A stretch of 64,000 nucleotides of DNA from Fulvia fulva (lineage: Eukaryota; Ascomycota; Dothideomycetes; Mycosphaerellales; Mycosphaerellaceae). Of this stretch, positions 62,163 to 64,000 are shown one piece after another (positions within the stretch are counted from its first letter, which is position 1; each line of letters opens with the position of its first letter). The position numbers and the translations under genes are program-made. The notes beneath the pieces were generated by a model that saw only the letters and a program-made list of their open reading frames with translations, was not told where the DNA came from and made no database searches. The stretch covers positions 1,674,001 to 1,738,000 of the forward strand of contig NC_063013.1 of assembly GCF_020509005.1 (NCBI RefSeq), given 5' to 3'.

Positions 62163-62691
62163 TGATGCCACTCGTGAACTGGATAGACGATACGGTTGAC
62201 GATTGACGAGACGACGATATCAAGGTTCATGAGTTTGATGATACTCTCGAGAAGGCTAAAAGCTATGCTCTGTAAACACCCCACGTCCATCCATCCGTCC
62301 AGCGTCCAGCGACAAGTCGCTCAAAACGCCGTTCCATCGAGGACTATCAGCATTAGAGTACCCCGTACTCGTGGTCCGCCCGCACCACGGCGGAAGGTAA
62401 TCGCAGCAAGGGTGACATTACCAATGCTATTCATAAAAAGCGTATTGTGGTATCCTTTCTCCAATAAGACAGCCATGCCCCATGATTGCAATATCCAAGC
62501 GGGTAGTTCAATGCCTGCCTGCCCTCCCAAAAGAGCTGATGAATGATGACCAAAGTTAAGTTCGTGACCTAGATTCTCTTCCAATTCGTGCCCTGTTTTG
62601 CTCCGGAACGCTAGTTAACTCCTTGGCTATGCTTGCTTCCAACGTGATGATCGTAATGCAAAGGCGCCTCCCATATAGACGATATCATCGC
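62163..62691. other. Intergenic between convergent ATG16 and samB, no gene seen
   Basis: Contains both 3' flanks. No RNA gene could be supported. Confidence 0.5.
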
Positions 62692-64000
62692 TCACTCTGC
62701 CCGCGAGTGGTGGTGGTGATGATGGTGGTGGTGATGCGACCGGTGTTGGCGATGATGGTGCCTCTCGCTCGAACCAGGATCGCCATCTCGGGTGGTGTCT
62801 TCCGCAGCAACACACCAAAAGCGATGACTGCCCCAAGCACCCTTTTGGCACTCTTTGCTGCAGTACTTTGTTCGTCTGCAGCGCCGGCATTTTGCGAATT
62901 GCCGGGTGTACTCTTCCCATTTTCCGCACTGCCAGTAGGCACACTGCCTGATGCCGCCACGACTGTCGTCCTTTCGGCAGAGGTTGCGCATGACTACGCC
63001 AGCCCAATACTGCATGTCGCCTTGTTGTGACGGACTCGAGCCGGAGTGGCGAGAAGAGGATTGCTTCGCCGTGAACTTCTCAATCAATGGGAAGATGTTG
63101 TAAGGCGTCTCTCCAGGCGTCTTCACAAACTCGTTATCCCACTCCTCGTCAAGTTCTTCTTGGGTCTTGCTCGTGGAGGCGCCCGAGGTGTTGTTAGTGT
63201 CGAGCATGGACAGTTCGTTGCCGATCTGAAGTCTGGATACTAGCCGTGACTGCTGGAAGTATGACCGCAAGTTGCAGTACTTTGACACGTATGCTAAAAG
63301 TTGTAAAGACATGAGGACGTCTTCATCGCGTGGCATAGCTGCCAAGACGCTTGTTGCGGTGCGGTCAAATGGCAAGCCTCGTGAGGGATACCATGTTGCT
63401 GCACTCAGGTTTGGTGGCGTCGCATTGACCGCGTTCACTGGAGGTGGAAGCTGTGTCTGTGGTAGAGTCATCTGTCCCTGCGTGGGCGTTGCTGCCGGAT
63501 TTACCGTGCTGCCATCTGCAGCTGATCGATGGGTGATGCTGAAGGTCTCGTCGTCTGTGCTAGAAACATCGGGTACTGCTATACCATTGCCCGGCGATTC
63601 AAGTAAACCGTCGTCATCAACGATGTCCTGCATGACGATGTCTGCCTGTATGCCAACGACTGGCTCGGCGTCAGGGCCATTGGATTCATCCGAGACACTT
63701 TCTTCGATCTGGCCATCATCATCGGAGCCGGAGATAGACAATTGATGGCGAATAGAGGGCCGCCGCCTGGGTCGCATTGCGCTGGCCGCCGCCCTTGGGC
63801 TACCAGGCCGTTGTACGGGTGCCCCTGGTGTAGTTGGCGACTGTGGCTGCGAGCTCAGCTCGGCGTGTAATTGTGGAATCATGGACGGCAGGCGATCAAT
63901 GTCTCGGACGGGAGGCACGAAGACTGGCCCAGCATTGCTCTGCAATGTCGCAGACGAAGTCGGCGGCCGTTGTTGACGGGTATCCTGGAGTGCTGGCGAC
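62692..64000 (-). CDS. samB: MYND-type zinc-finger protein samB/Mub1, C-terminal part (runs off the right edge)
   Basis: Homologue of yeast Mub1, a partner of the Ubr2 ubiquitin ligase, and of Aspergillus samB, which affects morphogenesis. The frame is open from the stop at 62692 to the window end (436 codons), so the N-terminal part is missing. A long acidic, Pro/Ser/Thr-rich region is followed by a helical stretch (EDVLMSLQLLAYVSKYCNLR) and FPLIEKFTAKQSS. The MYND-type finger reads RQCAYWQCGKWEEYTRQFAK, then CRRCRRTKYCSKECQKGAWG and SHRFWC, with all the C/H ligands visible. The tail is His-rich, including ten consecutive His, and ends SRAE. Confidence 0.93.
   Translation of the reverse strand, partial: SPALQDTRQQRPPTSSATLQSNAGPVFVPPVRDIDRLPSMIPQLHAELSSQPQSPTTPGAPVQRPGSPRAAASAMRPRRRPSIRHQLSISGSDDDGQIEESVSDESNGPDAEPVVGIQADIVMQDIVDDDGLLESPGNGIAVPDVSSTDDETFSITHRSAADGSTVNPAATPTQGQMTLPQTQLPPPVNAVNATPPNLSAATWYPSRGLPFDRTATSVLAAMPRDEDVLMSLQLLAYVSKYCNLRSYFQQSRLVSRLQIGNELSMLDTNNTSGASTSKTQEELDEEWDNEFVKTPGETPYNIFPLIEKFTAKQSSSRHSGSSPSQQGDMQYWAGVVMRNLCRKDDSRGGIRQCAYWQCGKWEEYTRQFAKCRRCRRTKYCSKECQKGAWGSHRFWCVAAEDTTRDGDPGSSERHHHRQHRSHHHHHHHHHHSRAE

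Noticed and set aside
1..64000. CRISPR arrays, operons, bacterial insertion sequences
   Set aside because: The window is eukaryotic with spliceosomal introns; no regularly spaced direct repeats were seen.
1..64000. tRNA and rRNA genes
   Set aside because: No sequence with recognisable A and B boxes in cloverleaf context was found by eye, for example around 62390-62530. A covariance-model scan would be decisive.

Overview
The window is nuclear DNA from a filamentous ascomycete (Pezizomycotina). Nearly all introns are 50-60 nt with GT...AG ends and CTGAC/CTAAC branch sites. The genes recognised (QDE-1-type RNA-dependent RNA polymerase, Fet3/Ftr1 iron uptake, samB/Mub1, Sec16, Neo1, Atg16) are typical of that group. 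Dothideomycetes is my best guess, but the sequence does not prove it. Some intron coordinates were solved here by joining reading frames across consensus splice sites; where the joined length is a whole number of codons, the model is treated as reliable.

Layout. 1-340 is the 5' end of pyrG/URA3. 1454-5959 is a divergent high-affinity reductive iron-uptake pair, FET3 (minus) and FTR1 (plus). The 1.3 kb between them holds three exact ATCWGATAA sites, the motif of the SreA/Sre1-type iron GATA repressor, plus one near match. 6373-9221 carries a BTB/POZ protein and a vWA protein. 10132-14115 is an RNA-silencing RdRP. 15015-17010 is a divergent TCTP / ribosomal protein uS8 (RPS22) pair. From about 17.3 to 30.3 kb, housekeeping genes (BOS1, a PTEN-like phosphatase) alternate with lineage-specific material: an intact LPPELR-type gene, two broken paralogues of a related family, two candidate small secreted cysteine-rich proteins (one clearly decayed, one of uncertain integrity) and a multi-exon DUF7918-like gene. 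31.8-38.5 kb holds a RING protein, an unknown Cys-rich protein and a PIF1 helicase with nested in-frame starts. 39.0-49.4 kb is a divergent SEC16 / NEO1 pair. 49.6-51.3 kb is RCM1/NSUN5. 51.7-52.5 kb is a dead rhodopsin-like/PTH11-like fragment, and 52.6-53.7 kb is a bestrophin-type channel. 54.2-56.8 kb is a head-to-head pair of mitochondrial ribosomal proteins (mL38 and uL4m). 57.5-59.3 kb is an MFS sugar transporter broken by a frameshift and by a 182-bp MITE-like insertion with a 6-bp target duplication. 61.5-62.2 kb is ATG16. 62.7-64.0 kb is the 3' part of samB/MUB1.

How the parts work together. Fet3 and Ftr1 form one plasma-membrane complex, and the GATA sites suggest joint repression under iron repletion. 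Several other divergent pairs share a theme (translation for TCTP/uS8 and mL38/uL4m; membrane traffic for SEC16/NEO1), so co-expression from common promoters is plausible but inferred. The most unusual material is the set of disrupted genes. Three premature stops (and a fourth if it is not intronic) are of the type produced by C-to-T change at CpA, the preferred RIP context.
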